In this document: in pieces, positions 18,172 through 26,905 of the stretch
How positions within the stretch are numbered: the first letter of the stretch is position 1
Layout: each line of letters begins with the position of its first letter
The notes under the pieces: generated by a model
Told to the model about the DNA's origin: nothing
Databases searched by the model: none
What the model saw: the letters and a program-made list of their open reading frames with translations, nothing else
Translations under genes and position numbers: made by a program
Source of the DNA: Cryobacterium flavum
GTDB lineage: Bacteria > Actinomycetota > Actinomycetes > Actinomycetales > Microbacteriaceae
Assembly (NCBI RefSeq): GCF_900103805.1
Contig: NZ_FNIB01000008.1
Location: 124,001 to 188,000 of the forward strand
DNA length: 64,000 nt
Reading direction: 5' to 3'

Positions 18172-19269
18172 TCAGGAACCGTGGCGGGCGTGGGCGATGG
18201 CCACCGCGATGAGTTCGCCGACCAGCTCGGGGTAGGTGTAGCCGCTGGCGAGCCAGCAGCTCGGGAACATCGAGATGCTCGTGAAGCCGGGCATGGTGTT
18301 GATCTCGTTGATCACCCAGCCGGCCTGCGTGAGAAAGAAGTCCACCCGGGCCAGGCCGGCGCCGCCGATGGCTTCGAACGCCCGAATCGCCAGCTGTTGC
18401 ACCTCTGCCAGCTCCTCGTCCGACAAGAGAGCGGGGCAGACCAGGTCGACCCCCGGTGCGTCGAGGTATTTCGCGGCAAAGTCGTAGAAGTCACGGCCGG
18501 TCACGACGACCTCGCCGGCCACGGAGGCGCGGGTCGGCTCCCCCGGGCGTCCCTGCAGCACGGCAATTTCGAGTTCCCGGCCGATGAGCCCGGATTCGAT
18601 CAAGACCTTGTTGTCCTCGGCGAGCCCCACCGTCATGGCCTCGGCCAGTTGCTCGGGCGTCGACACCCGGCTGACGCCGACGCTGGAACCCGCGCGCGCC
18701 GGCTTGACGAACGCGGGCAGACCCAAGTGCTCGAGGGCGGCGTAGGCGGTTCCGGGGGCCTGCGCCCAGTCATCCGCTGTCAGGGTGCGCCACGGCGCTA
18801 CCGGTAGTGCCGCCTGCTGGAACACGGTCTTGGCAAAGTGTTTGTCCATACCCAAAGCGGATGCGAGCACTCCCGAGCCGACATACGGCAGGCCGAGCAG
18901 ATCGAGCATGCCTTGGATCGTTCCGTCTTCGCCAAACGGTCCATGCAAGATCGGGAATATGAGGTCGACGGTGCCGAGCGAGCGCACACCCGACGCGTCG
19001 ACGACGGTCAGTTCCCGGCTCGCTGCGCTCTCCGGCCAGCGCACCCGCGTTCCGTTGTCGGCGACAACGGGCAACGCGGACGCGTTCAGGGCGAACTTGG
19101 CTGGGTCGTTGTCTTCCAACACAAACGCACCGTCACGGGTGATTCCCACCGGAATGACCGTGTAGCGATCAGGGTCGAGGGCTGCCAGCACTCCGCCCGC
19201 CGTGGCGCAGCTGATCGAGTGTTCGCTGGAACGCCCTCCAAAGAGAAGCACCACCGTGAGCTTGTCCAT
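18172..19269 (-). CDS. ddl: D-alanine--D-alanine ligase
   Basis: It joins two D-alanines with ATP for peptidoglycan precursor synthesis. The 365-residue chain shows GGRSSEHSISC at the N-terminus, FPILHGPFGEDGTIQGML, the ATP-grasp core LPAFVKPARAGSSVGVSRV, and NEINTMPGFTSISMFPSCW near the end. The ATG at 19269 has AAAGGA about 9 bases upstream; an in-frame TTG two codons earlier is possible. The first 101 bases lie inside the 3' end of gpsA, an unusually long overlap. Confidence 0.95.
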   Translation of the reverse strand: MDKLTVVLLFGGRSSEHSISCATAGGVLAALDPDRYTVIPVGITRDGAFVLEDNDPAKFALNASALPVVADNGTRVRWPESAASRELTVVDASGVRSLGTVDLIFPILHGPFGEDGTIQGMLDLLGLPYVGSGVLASALGMDKHFAKTVFQQAALPVAPWRTLTADDWAQAPGTAYAALEHLGLPAFVKPARAGSSVGVSRVSTPEQLAEAMTVGLAEDNKVLIESGLIGRELEIAVLQGRPGEPTRASVAGEVVVTGRDFYDFAAKYLDAPGVDLVCPALLSDEELAEVQQLAIRAFEAIGGAGLARVDFFLTQAGWVINEINTMPGFTSISMFPSCWLASGYTYPELVGELIAVAIAHARHGS

Positions 19270-20320
19270 CGTCAAGTGTCCTTTCGCCCTGCGGTTCGCC
19301 GGAGTCTGTTGTTAGGTGCGGCGCAATGTCGCGGGGATTGAGTGTGCCGTCGAGCACCTGGCGTACCTGTTCGACGATGGGCATGTCAACGCCCTTGGCG
19401 CGGGCAAGTTCGAGAACGGGCTTCACCGAGGCGAGGCCTTCGGTGGTCTGCTGCATCTGCTTGACGACGTCGTTGATGCTGTAACCCTGGCCGAGCAGTC
19501 GCCCGGCCGTATTGTTGCGGGACAGCGGCGACTGGCAGGTGGCGATGAGGTCACCGAGACCGGCCAGGCCGGCCAGCGTCTCGGCCTGCGCGCCGTAGGC
19601 CACAGCGAAGTCCGTCATTTCGACCAGACCACGGGTGATGATCGAGGCCTTGGTGTTTTCGCCAAAGCCGACACCGTCGACGATGCCGATGGCAACCGCA
19701 ATGAGGTTCTTCAGCACGCCACCGAATTCGGTGCCGATGACGTCGGTGTTGATGTACGAACGAAAATAGCGGTTGGTGGCCAGTTTGGCCACGGCCTGCG
19801 CGGTTTCCAGGCTCACCGAGGAGACGACAGCCCCCGTGGGCTGCTCCTTGGCGATTTCGAGCGCCAGGTTCGGCCCGCTGATCGCGGCAATGCGAGCGGG
19901 GTCGATGCTCAGCACCTCTTCGATCACCGTGCTCATGCGCATGCCGGTGGAGCGCTCGACGCCCTTCATGAGCGAGACGACGATCGCGTTCGCGGCCAGG
20001 TACGGTTCGACCTGCTTGAGGTTCTCCCGCAGGGACTGGCTGGGCACGGAGACGAAGACCATTTCAGCGCCGGCCAGTGCGAGGTCGAGGCGGCTCGTGG
20101 CGCGCAGGCCCAACGGTAGGTTCACGCCGGGCAGGTAGTCGCTGTTACGGCGGGCTTCGGAGATTTCGCGGGCCAACTCGGGGCGGCGGGCCCACAGAAC
20201 GACGTCGGCCCCGCCATCCGTCAGAATTTTGGCGAAGGTGGTTCCCCAACTACCGGCGCCGAGAACGGCCACCCGGGTGCCTGGTTGGATCTTGAGCAGC
20301 TGGGGGGTTCTAGGCTTCAA
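19169..20320 (-). CDS. gpsA: Glycerol-3-phosphate dehydrogenase [NAD(P)+]
   Basis: It reduces dihydroxyacetone phosphate to glycerol-3-phosphate for phospholipids. The Rossmann motif VAVLGAGSWGTT is at residues 17-28, followed by VSLMKGVE and EFGGVLKNLIAVAIGIVDG. The TTG at 20320 overlaps the plsC stop; a GTG at 20272 just before the Rossmann motif is an alternative. The family normally ends near the DIAPHLTT region (about residue 340), but this frame continues about 43 residues into ddl with atypical Gly/Arg/His-rich sequence. The extension may be natural or reflect a single-base error near 19270-19300. Confidence 0.92.
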   Translation of the reverse strand: MKPRTPQLLKIQPGTRVAVLGAGSWGTTFAKILTDGGADVVLWARRPELAREISEARRNSDYLPGVNLPLGLRATSRLDLALAGAEMVFVSVPSQSLRENLKQVEPYLAANAIVVSLMKGVERSTGMRMSTVIEEVLSIDPARIAAISGPNLALEIAKEQPTGAVVSSVSLETAQAVAKLATNRYFRSYINTDVIGTEFGGVLKNLIAVAIGIVDGVGFGENTKASIITRGLVEMTDFAVAYGAQAETLAGLAGLGDLIATCQSPLSRNNTAGRLLGQGYSINDVVKQMQQTTEGLASVKPVLELARAKGVDMPIVEQVRQVLDGTLNPRDIAPHLTTDSGEPQGERTLDDGQAHGGASLWRAFQRTLDQLRHGGRSAGSPRP

Positions 20321-21107
20321 AACGGCCGGTCTCTTTCTGGTTGTGCTCCGACGGGTTCCAGCGCTTGACCGGAGCCTTTTCGCCGCGCAGGTCTTCGAGC
20401 AACGCAGTGATGGCGACCATCACGACGGCCGTCGCCTCGTTGAGCGTGGCGGTATCGAGGCTGCGCCCCCGAAACTGGGCGAGGTCGAGCGGGTCGCCAA
20501 TTTTCACCCGAATGGTCTTGCGCGGAAACAGGCTGATCTTCTTGGAATACCGCGGCATCAACTTCTGGGTGCCCCAGTGGGCGGCCGGCACGATCGGAAT
20601 GCCCTGCTCGAGCGCGATGCGCACCGCTCCGGTCTTGCCCCGCATCGGCCACAAGTCGGGGTCGCGGGTGAGCGAGCCTTCCGGGTAGACGACCACGATC
20701 TGGCCCTTTTCGACCAGACGCTGGGCGGCCTTGACCGGTTCACTGCCGCGCACCGATCCGCCGCGCTGCACCGGAATCTGGCCAGATTTGGTCAGAACCC
20801 AGCCGATGACCGGAATCTTGAAAACGGATGCCTTCGCCAGAAACCGCGGCAGCCGCCCCAGCTTCCAGGCCACGACGCCCATGACCACGGGGTCGATCTC
20901 GCTGTAGTGGTTGGGCGAGAAGACGAACGCACCGCTGCGCGGGAACTTGTGGGCGTCGACGATCTCGTACCGGGCCGCGAGGTTCATCACTGGCAGGATC
21001 AGCCCGGCGAGAATCCAGAACGCCGAGGGCCGGCTCTTTTCCGAACGGCTTCGGGTAGGCGACTCGGCTGACTCGGGGGATGCTGGCACGTCTTTATTTT
21101 CTGGCAC
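20310..21107 (-). CDS. plsC: 1-acyl-sn-glycerol-3-phosphate acyltransferase (PlsC family)
   Basis: Transfers a fatty acyl group to lysophosphatidate. The NHYSEID motif provides the HX4D catalytic pair (H67, D72 from the GTG at 21107). The glycerol-phosphate-binding motif is YPEGSLTR, followed by KTGAVRIALEQGIPIVPAAHWG. A Ser/Lys-rich tail of about 25 residues precedes a hydrophobic segment. The GTG lies 7 bases after the murA stop; the longer frame to 21173 overlaps murA. Some members act in mannolipid synthesis, so exact substrate use is inferred. Confidence 0.88.
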   Translation of the reverse strand: MPENKDVPASPESAESPTRSRSEKSRPSAFWILAGLILPVMNLAARYEIVDAHKFPRSGAFVFSPNHYSEIDPVVMGVVAWKLGRLPRFLAKASVFKIPVIGWVLTKSGQIPVQRGGSVRGSEPVKAAQRLVEKGQIVVVYPEGSLTRDPDLWPMRGKTGAVRIALEQGIPIVPAAHWGTQKLMPRYSKKISLFPRKTIRVKIGDPLDLAQFRGRSLDTATLNEATAVVMVAITALLEDLRGEKAPVKRWNPSEHNQKETGRFEA

Positions 21108-21114
21108 GCGCCTA

Positions 21115-22554
21115 TTATCCTTCGAGATCGAAGTCCGCCCCCAAAAGCCGCAGCTTGCCGATGAAGTTCTCATAGCCTCGGCTGATGATTCCCACGTTGC
21201 TGACCGTACTGGTGCCCTCGGCGCTGAGTGCCGCGATCAGATGGCTGAAGCCGCCGCGCAGGTCGGGCACAACGATGTCAGCGCCGTGCAGTTTGGTCGG
21301 GCCGGTGATGACGGCCGAGTGGTTGAAGTTGCGCTGCCCGAACCTGCAGGGGTGGCCGCCGAGGCATTCCTTGTGAATCTGAATGGTCGCGCCCATTTCC
21401 ACGAGGGCGTCAACGAAGCCGAACCTTTGCTCGTAGACGGTCTCGTGCACGATCGACGTGCCGTGTGCCTTGGTGAGGGCGATGACGAGCGGCTGCTGCC
21501 AGTCCGTCATGAAGCCGGGGTGAACATCCGTTTCGATGATGACAGGCTTCAGATCGCCGCCCGGGTGATAAAAGCGGATGCCGTCGTCGCAGATGTCGAA
21601 AGCACCACCGACCTTTCGGAAGACGTTGAGGAAGGTGATCATTTCGGGCTGGCGGGCGCCGCCGACGAAGATGTCACCGTCGGTGGCGAGGGCGGCAGCA
21701 GCCCAGCTGGCGGCCTCGTTGCGGTCAAACAGTGCGCGGTGGTTGTAGCCCATGAGGCGGTCCACGCCCTCGATGCGAATCACCCGGTCGGTGTCGACCG
21801 TGATGATGGCACCCATCTTCTGCAAAATATTGATGAGATCCATGATCTCGGGCTCGATTGCCGCGCCCTTGAGTTCGGTGATGCCGTCGGCACGCACCGC
21901 GGTGAGCAGCACCTGCTCTGTGGCCCCAACGCTCGGGTACGGCAGTTCGAGCTTGGCACCCTTGAGACCGTTCGGTGCCGACATGCGGATGCCGTTGGGC
22001 TGTTTCTCGACGACGGCACCAAACTTGCGCAGCACCTCGAGGTGAAAGTCGATCGGTCGGTCGCCGATGCGGCAACCGCCGAGGTCAGGGATGAACGCCT
22101 CGCCCAGTCGGTGCAGCAGCGGTCCGCAGAACAGGATCGGGATGCGGCTCGAGCCGGCGTGCGCATCGATCGCGGCGAAGTGCGCGCTCTCCACGTCGAC
22201 CGGGTCGAGGATGAGGTCGCCCGGCTCGGCGCCCTCGGTCACCTTGACGCCGTGCACCTCGAGCAGGCCCCGAACGATCCGAACATCGCTGATGTTCGGA
22301 ACGTCCTTGAGCACGCTCGGGGTTTCACCGAGCAGCGCGGCGACCATGGCCTTGGTGACGAGGTTCTTCGCCCCCTTCACCTCGATGCGGCCGACCAGCG
22401 GAATACCGCCGCGGATGGTGATCTTGTCGGCGGTGAGGCCAACAGCTGCCCCGTGGTTCTGGGCACTCCCGCGTTCGTTCGCATCGTCGTGCTGCCTGGC
22501 GTCATTCAAATTCTTCGCCTCTTGATCACGTCGGGCTTCGCTGAGAGTGCTCAC
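21115..22554 (-). CDS. murA: UDP-N-acetylglucosamine 1-carboxyvinyltransferase
   Basis: First committed step of peptidoglycan synthesis: transfer of enolpyruvate from PEP to UDP-GlcNAc. The motif KGAKN (K63, N64) and the active-site loop GGCRIGDRP with Cys161 are visible. Cys, rather than the Asp found in mycobacteria, is the residue alkylated by fosfomycin. At 479 residues it carries about 40 extra N-terminal residues of charged sequence. GTG at 22554 has AGG about 7 bases upstream. It follows leuD by 18 bases and precedes plsC by 7. Confidence 0.94.
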   Translation of the reverse strand: MSTLSEARRDQEAKNLNDARQHDDANERGSAQNHGAAVGLTADKITIRGGIPLVGRIEVKGAKNLVTKAMVAALLGETPSVLKDVPNISDVRIVRGLLEVHGVKVTEGAEPGDLILDPVDVESAHFAAIDAHAGSSRIPILFCGPLLHRLGEAFIPDLGGCRIGDRPIDFHLEVLRKFGAVVEKQPNGIRMSAPNGLKGAKLELPYPSVGATEQVLLTAVRADGITELKGAAIEPEIMDLINILQKMGAIITVDTDRVIRIEGVDRLMGYNHRALFDRNEAASWAAAALATDGDIFVGGARQPEMITFLNVFRKVGGAFDICDDGIRFYHPGGDLKPVIIETDVHPGFMTDWQQPLVIALTKAHGTSIVHETVYEQRFGFVDALVEMGATIQIHKECLGGHPCRFGQRNFNHSAVITGPTKLHGADIVVPDLRGGFSHLIAALSAEGTSTVSNVGIISRGYENFIGKLRLLGADFDLEG

Positions 22555-22572
22555 AAAATACCTGTCTTCGTG

Positions 22573-23190
22573 TTACTTGGAGATTGATTCCGGCGACAGC
22601 GCGGGAAGGGTTCGGGGCAACCACGGCTCTCGCGTCGCTTCGAATTCATTGATCCGCGCTTCGTCACGCAGGGTCAGGCCGATGTCATCGAGACCTTCGA
22701 GCAGCCGCCATCTAGTGTAATCGTCGATTTCGAAATTCACGGTCAGATCCCCGACACGCACTGTTTTACTCACCAGATCCACGGTCAGTTCGATACCCGG
22801 GTCGCTCTCGATCAGGTTCCACAGGGTTTCGGCATCCGCTTCGCTGATCTGGCCGGCGAGCAGACCCTGCTTGCCGGAGTTGCCGCGAAAGATGTCGCCG
22901 AATCGGGGGCTGAGCACGACGTCGAAGCCGTAGTCGCGCAGGGCCCAGACGGCGTGTTCGCGTGAAGAGCCGATGCCGAAGTCGGCTCCGGCGATGAGCA
23001 CGCGACCGCCCTGGTATTCCTTCTTATTGATGACGAAGTCGGGGTCGAGGCGCCAAGCCGCAAAGAGCGCGTCTTCAAAGCCGGTGCGCGTGACGCGCTT
23101 GAGGTGCACGGCCGGGATGATCTGGTCAGTGTCGACGTTGGAACGGCGCAGCGGCACCGCGACTCCGGTGACGGTGGTGAATTTCTGCAT
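22573..23190 (-). CDS. leuD: 3-isopropylmalate dehydratase small subunit
   Basis: Forms with LeuC the isomerase that converts 2- to 3-isopropylmalate in leucine synthesis. The 205-residue chain starts MQKFTTVTG, with the swivel-domain motifs [14 protein letters not shown] and [16 protein letters not shown]. It starts 5 bases after the leuC stop, so the two are coupled and should share the regulatory leader upstream of leuC. Confidence 0.96.
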   Translation of the reverse strand: MQKFTTVTGVAVPLRRSNVDTDQIIPAVHLKRVTRTGFEDALFAAWRLDPDFVINKKEYQGGRVLIAGADFGIGSSREHAVWALRDYGFDVVLSPRFGDIFRGNSGKQGLLAGQISEADAETLWNLIESDPGIELTVDLVSKTVRVGDLTVNFEIDDYTRWRLLEGLDDIGLTLRDEARINEFEATREPWLPRTLPALSPESISK

Positions 23191-23195
23191 GCTAC

Positions 23196-24653
23196 TTAGT
23201 CTCCATCCTGAACGAGGTCCCACGGGCTCGAGAGCGTGCCGCGAATGGCCGTGGCTGCCGCGACGAGCGGTGACACCAGGTGGGTACGGCCACCCTTGCC
23301 CTGTCGTCCCTCAAAGTTTCGGTTACTGGTGGAGGCGCAGCGCTCTCCGGGTTCGAGCTGGTCGGGATTCATCCCGAGGCACATCGAACAGCCGGCGAAC
23401 CGCCATTCGGCACCGAAATCGAGGAAGATCTTGTCGAGCCCCTCGGCTTCGGCCTCGATGCGCACCCGGGCCGAGCCGGGGACAACCATCATGCGCAGTC
23501 CCTCGGCCTTGGTCTTGCCCTTGATGATCTCTGCGGCGGCGCGCAGGTCTTCGACCCGGCTGTTCGTGCAGGAACCGAGAAAAACGGTGTCGACCCGAAT
23601 GTCCTTCATCGGGGTGCCGACCGCGAGGTCCATATATTCCAGGGCCCGCTCGGCCGCCGAGCGCTCGTTGGCGTCGATGATGTCGGCGGGGTTCGGAACG
23701 GATCCGCTCAGGGACACGCCCTGGCCGGGGTTGGTGCCCCAGGTGACGAAGGGTTCGAGCTCGTTGGCGTCGATGATGACCTCGGCGTCGAAGCTGGCGC
23801 CCTCATCGGTGGCCAAGGTCTGCCAGTAGGCGACGGCAGCATCCCAGTCGGCGCCACGGGGCGCGTGGGCACGCCCTTCGAGGTAGTCGTAGGTGACCTG
23901 GTCGGGGGCCACCATGCCGGCGCGGGCGCCGGCCTCGATCGACATGTTGCAGATGGTCATGCGCCCCTCCATGGAGAGGGCGCGAATGGCCTCACCACGA
24001 TATTCGAGCACGTAGCCGGCTCCCCCGCCGGTGCCGATTTTGGCGATCACGGCGAGGATGATGTCCTTCGCGGTGACCCCGGTGCGCAGGGCGCCGTTGA
24101 CCGTGATGGCCATGGTCTTGAACGGGTTCAGCGGCAGTGTCTGGGTGGCCATGACGTGCTCGACCTCGCTCGTGCCGATGCCGAGCGCCATGGCGCCGAA
24201 GGCGCCGTGGGTGGAGGTGTGCGAGTCACCGCAGACCACGGTGATGCCGGGCTGGGTCAGGCCGAGCTGCGGGCCGACGACGTGCACGATGCCCTGCTCG
24301 ATGTCACCGAGCGAGTGCAGGCGCACACCGTATTCGGCGCAGTTGCGACGCAGGGTCTCGATCTGGGTGCGGCTGGTCAGGTCGACAATGGGCTTGTCGA
24401 TGGCCAGCGTCGGCGTGTTGTGGTCTTCGGTCGCGATGGTCAGATCAGGACGGCGCAGCGGTCGATTGGCCAGGCGTAGACCGTCGAAGGCCTGGGGGCT
24501 GGTGACCTCGTGCAGCAGGTGCAGGTCGATGTAAATGAGGTCTGGCGTGCCGTTCTCGCCCTTGCTGACGAGGTGCTTGTCCCAGACCTTTTCAGCCAGC
24601 GTGCGCAGGCCGGTGCTGGAATGTTGTTCCGAAGTGGGTATTGCGTTGGTCAT
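23196..24653 (-). CDS. leuC: 3-isopropylmalate dehydratase large subunit
   Basis: The aconitase-family [4Fe-4S] subunit of isopropylmalate isomerase. Cluster cysteines are visible in LGSCTNSR and [10 protein letters not shown]; substrate-binding sequence [15 protein letters not shown] is also present. The ATG at 24653 has GAGGAAG 9 bases upstream; the GTG at 24671 is part of that ribosome-binding site. The 485-residue product is normal. It is preceded by a putative leucine attenuation leader (24697-24773). Confidence 0.97.
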   Translation of the reverse strand: MTNAIPTSEQHSSTGLRTLAEKVWDKHLVSKGENGTPDLIYIDLHLLHEVTSPQAFDGLRLANRPLRRPDLTIATEDHNTPTLAIDKPIVDLTSRTQIETLRRNCAEYGVRLHSLGDIEQGIVHVVGPQLGLTQPGITVVCGDSHTSTHGAFGAMALGIGTSEVEHVMATQTLPLNPFKTMAITVNGALRTGVTAKDIILAVIAKIGTGGGAGYVLEYRGEAIRALSMEGRMTICNMSIEAGARAGMVAPDQVTYDYLEGRAHAPRGADWDAAVAYWQTLATDEGASFDAEVIIDANELEPFVTWGTNPGQGVSLSGSVPNPADIIDANERSAAERALEYMDLAVGTPMKDIRVDTVFLGSCTNSRVEDLRAAAEIIKGKTKAEGLRMMVVPGSARVRIEAEAEGLDKIFLDFGAEWRFAGCSMCLGMNPDQLEPGERCASTSNRNFEGRQGKGGRTHLVSPLVAAATAIRGTLSSPWDLVQDGD

Positions 24654-24696
24654 TTTGAGCGTCTTCCTCACGAATCGATGGCAGCCACGCCGAACT

Positions 24697-24735
24697 CCGC
24701 GACGAGGGAGGCCTCAGGACAGGGACTCGTCGCGG
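24697..24735 (-). promoter_or_regulatory. Attenuator-like hairpin of the leuCD leader
   Basis: Arms CCGCGACGAG (24726-24735) and CTCGTCGCGG (24697-24706) are perfect 10-bp complements around a 19-base loop that contains the leader-peptide stop. No T-run follows, so it may not be a simple intrinsic terminator. It may instead compete with another fold or control access to the leuC ribosome-binding site 27 bases downstream. Confidence 0.6.
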
Positions 24736-24758
24736 CACAGAAGAAGTCGGCTCACCAC
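24714..24758 (-). CDS. Putative leucine leader peptide upstream of leuCD
   Basis: A 14-codon frame reads VVSRLLLCRDESLS and stops at TGA 24714-24716. Three consecutive Leu codons (CTT CTT CTG) lie just before the 5' arm of a perfect hairpin, and a fourth Leu codon follows. It starts with two GTG codons exactly where a leaderless transcript should begin, 6 bases after the TACCCT box. This layout is what is expected for ribosome-mediated attenuation: scarce charged Leu-tRNA would stall the ribosome next to the hairpin. Translation is inferred, not shown. Confidence 0.65.
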   Translation of the reverse strand: MVSRLLLCRDESLS

Positions 24759-24764
24759 GGATTC

Positions 24765-24773
24765 AGGGTAACA
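24765..24773 (-). promoter_or_regulatory. Extended -10 promoter of the leuCD leader
   Basis: TGTTACCCT fits an extended -10 (TGN plus TANNNT). The expected start of transcription coincides with the first GTG of the leader peptide, 6 bases downstream. No convincing -35 is visible, as often with extended -10 promoters. Confidence 0.5.
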
Positions 24774-24802
24774 CCTCGTCCAGCCGCCGGCCTCGCCAGC
24801 GG

Positions 24803-25594
24803 TCAGTCGAACGCCGACTCCACGTAGACGACGCTCACGTTGTCACGCCCGCCATGCTCGATGGCCTCAGCGACGAGAATGTCGGCGACGCTGCGCCCGT
24901 GCCCATCCAAGCGGATGTCCATAGCCAGGACCCGCGCGATCGCCGCGTCGTCGAGTTCCTTGGTCAGCCCGTCGGAGCAGATCAGAAAGGACTGCTCCCC
25001 CAGGGCCGGCAGCAGCCAAACGTCGGCATCGACGAATTCGTCAGCGCCGATCGCGCGGGTGATGACGTTGCGCTCTGGATGCTTCTCAGCGTCCTCGGTG
25101 GAGATCAGTCCGGCGTCCAGCATTTCCTGCACCGCGGAATGGTCGACTGACAGCTGGCTCAGAACCCCGTCGGTCCAGGTGTAGACGCGGGAATCGCCGA
25201 CGTTGAAGGCCATCCAGTGATAGCCGACGTCATCGCCGGCGTCGACGAAAGCGATGCCGGCAAGGGTCGTGCCCGACACTGCGGTGCCGTAGTCGTCGGC
25301 TGCGCTGAGATCGCGCACGGCGTCGTTCGAGGAGTGGATGGCGTCGAGTATGCGCTCCGGAGTCGACGGCAGATCGCGCGCGATGTGCTCGTCGAACACC
25401 CGCAACACGGTCTGGCTGGCGACCTCACCCTGCGCGTGGCCGCCCATACCATCGGCCACCAGAAAGACCGGTGACTGTGCCAGAAGGCTGTCTTCATTCA
25501 CCGTGCGCACGCTGCCGACGTCGGTGCGTGCGCTGAAAAAGAGGCGGGCGGTGGCGGTGGAGAGTTCAATCGTGCTCTGCTGGTTCAGAGTCAT
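24803..25594 (-). CDS. PP2C-family serine/threonine protein phosphatase
   Basis: A 263-residue soluble phosphatase of the PPM family. Metal-binding motifs are visible: TVNEDS near residue 32, VADGMGGHAQGE near 46-57, ICSDGLT near 208 and GGRDNVSVV near the C-terminus. GGAGGGTT lies 4-5 bases before the ATG. No membrane anchor or kinase gene is adjacent, so the partner kinase is not evident. It lies 145 bases upstream of leuC and reads in the same direction. Confidence 0.93.
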   Translation of the reverse strand: MTLNQQSTIELSTATARLFFSARTDVGSVRTVNEDSLLAQSPVFLVADGMGGHAQGEVASQTVLRVFDEHIARDLPSTPERILDAIHSSNDAVRDLSAADDYGTAVSGTTLAGIAFVDAGDDVGYHWMAFNVGDSRVYTWTDGVLSQLSVDHSAVQEMLDAGLISTEDAEKHPERNVITRAIGADEFVDADVWLLPALGEQSFLICSDGLTKELDDAAIARVLAMDIRLDGHGRSVADILVAEAIEHGGRDNVSVVYVESAFD

Positions 25595-25631
25595 AAGAAC
25601 CCTCCGTTCGCCGGTGCCCGGCCTCTATTCG

Positions 25632-26657
25632 TCATTCCTTGGCGGTCGCCGAAATCTCCTCGGCCAGCGTGTGACCACGCTTCTTGGCATCGTGACGCGC
25701 CTTGATCAGGCTCGCGATGGTGGCCACGGCCATGCTACCGATGATCACGCCGAGCGACGTCCAGGTGTCGATCTCCGGGGCCCACTCGATGTTTTCGCCG
25801 CCGTTGATGAAGATTACTTCGTTGGTGTGCATTGCGTGCAGCACGAGCTTAACGCCGATGAAAGCAAGGATGACCGCGATGCCGTACTTGAGGTATTCGA
25901 GCCGTTCGAGCAGTCCGCCGAGCAGGAAGTACAACTGGCGCAGGCCCATGAGAGCGAAGATGTTGGCCGTGAACACGATGAAGGGGCTCTGGGTGATGCC
26001 AAAGATCGCCGGAATCGAGTCGAGCGCGAAGATGAGGTCGGTGGTGCCGATCGCGATGAACACGATCAGCATCGGGGTGAAGACCTTTTTGCCATCGATT
26101 CGGGTTCGCACCTTGGAACCGTCGAATTCTGACGAGATACGGATTCGATGACGCAGCAGCCGGATGACCGCGTTCTCTTTGTCCTCGGTTTCTTCCTCGT
26201 TGGAGAACGCCTGCTTGACGGCGGTGTAGAAGAGGAACGCCCCGAAGATGTAGAAGATCCAGGCGTAGCTTTCGATCAGCTGGGCGCCGGCGAGAATGAA
26301 GATTCCGCGCAGCACGAGGGCGATGATGATGCCCACCATCAGCACTTCTTGCTGGTATTTTCGCGGTACCGAGAACCGCGCCATGATGATCACGAAGACG
26401 AAGAGGTTGTCGATCGACAGGCTGTACTCGGTGAGCCAGCCGGCGAGAAACTGCCCGGCATGCTCGGCGTCACCGAGCAGCAGCATGAGCAGTGCGAAGA
26501 TCAGCGCCAGGGTCACATAGAACGCCACCCACAGGCCAGCCTCGCGCATGCTCGGCACGTGCGGGCGCTTGTAGACGATGAGCAGGTCGGCGACGAGAAT
26601 CAGGGTCAGAACGACCAGTGATCCAGCCTCGAACCAGAGAGGGAGAGCGAGTTCCAC
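25632..26657 (-). CDS. TerC/Alx-family integral membrane protein
   Basis: A 341-residue membrane protein with about eight to nine hydrophobic segments. TerC hallmarks are the acidic intramembrane motifs EYSLSIDNLFVFVIIM and TTDLIFALDSIPAIFGIT, and a cytoplasmic loop with charged residues (SNEEETEDKENAV). Members export manganese or accompany secreted metalloproteins. The GTG at 26657 has AAGG about 8 bases upstream; a longer frame to 26732 reads through the riboswitch. The riboswitch supports a role in manganese homeostasis. Confidence 0.9.
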   Translation of the reverse strand: MELALPLWFEAGSLVVLTLILVADLLIVYKRPHVPSMREAGLWVAFYVTLALIFALLMLLLGDAEHAGQFLAGWLTEYSLSIDNLFVFVIIMARFSVPRKYQQEVLMVGIIIALVLRGIFILAGAQLIESYAWIFYIFGAFLFYTAVKQAFSNEEETEDKENAVIRLLRHRIRISSEFDGSKVRTRIDGKKVFTPMLIVFIAIGTTDLIFALDSIPAIFGITQSPFIVFTANIFALMGLRQLYFLLGGLLERLEYLKYGIAVILAFIGVKLVLHAMHTNEVIFINGGENIEWAPEIDTWTSLGVIIGSMAVATIASLIKARHDAKKRGHTLAEEISATAKE

Positions 26658-26696
26658 GGGGGGCCTTTCAAGAAATAACGGGAGTCGGGTGTTACG

Positions 26697-26840
26697 GAAC
26701 CCGAAAGTCTCTCCCGCACCAATAGGACCCAACCGGAACCAATCGATACCACCGCGACCGGGGCCCCGACAGCGCGGCCCGTATTGACGATCGCGACATA
26801 GAACCCGATCGGGCCCAGAGGGATACTCCCCTTCGCTTGC
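26697..26840 (-). promoter_or_regulatory. yybP-ykoY (manganese) riboswitch
   Basis: The transcript upstream of terC starts with GCGAAGGGGAGTA (26828-26840) and closes with GGGAGAGACTTTCGG (about 26700-26715), the two conserved ends of the yybP-ykoY class; CGAA pairs with TTCG to make the basal stem. A central TCGTCAATACGG matches the conserved inner loop. This class senses Mn2+ and commonly sits before Alx/TerC genes. The assignment rests on recognised motifs and context; a covariance search would settle it. Confidence 0.8.
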
Positions 26841-26905
26841 AAAATTCTAACAGTGTGGCGGGCGGGCGCGCGCGCGGTCGAAGATTTCCGGGTATGCCGG
26901 CGTTC

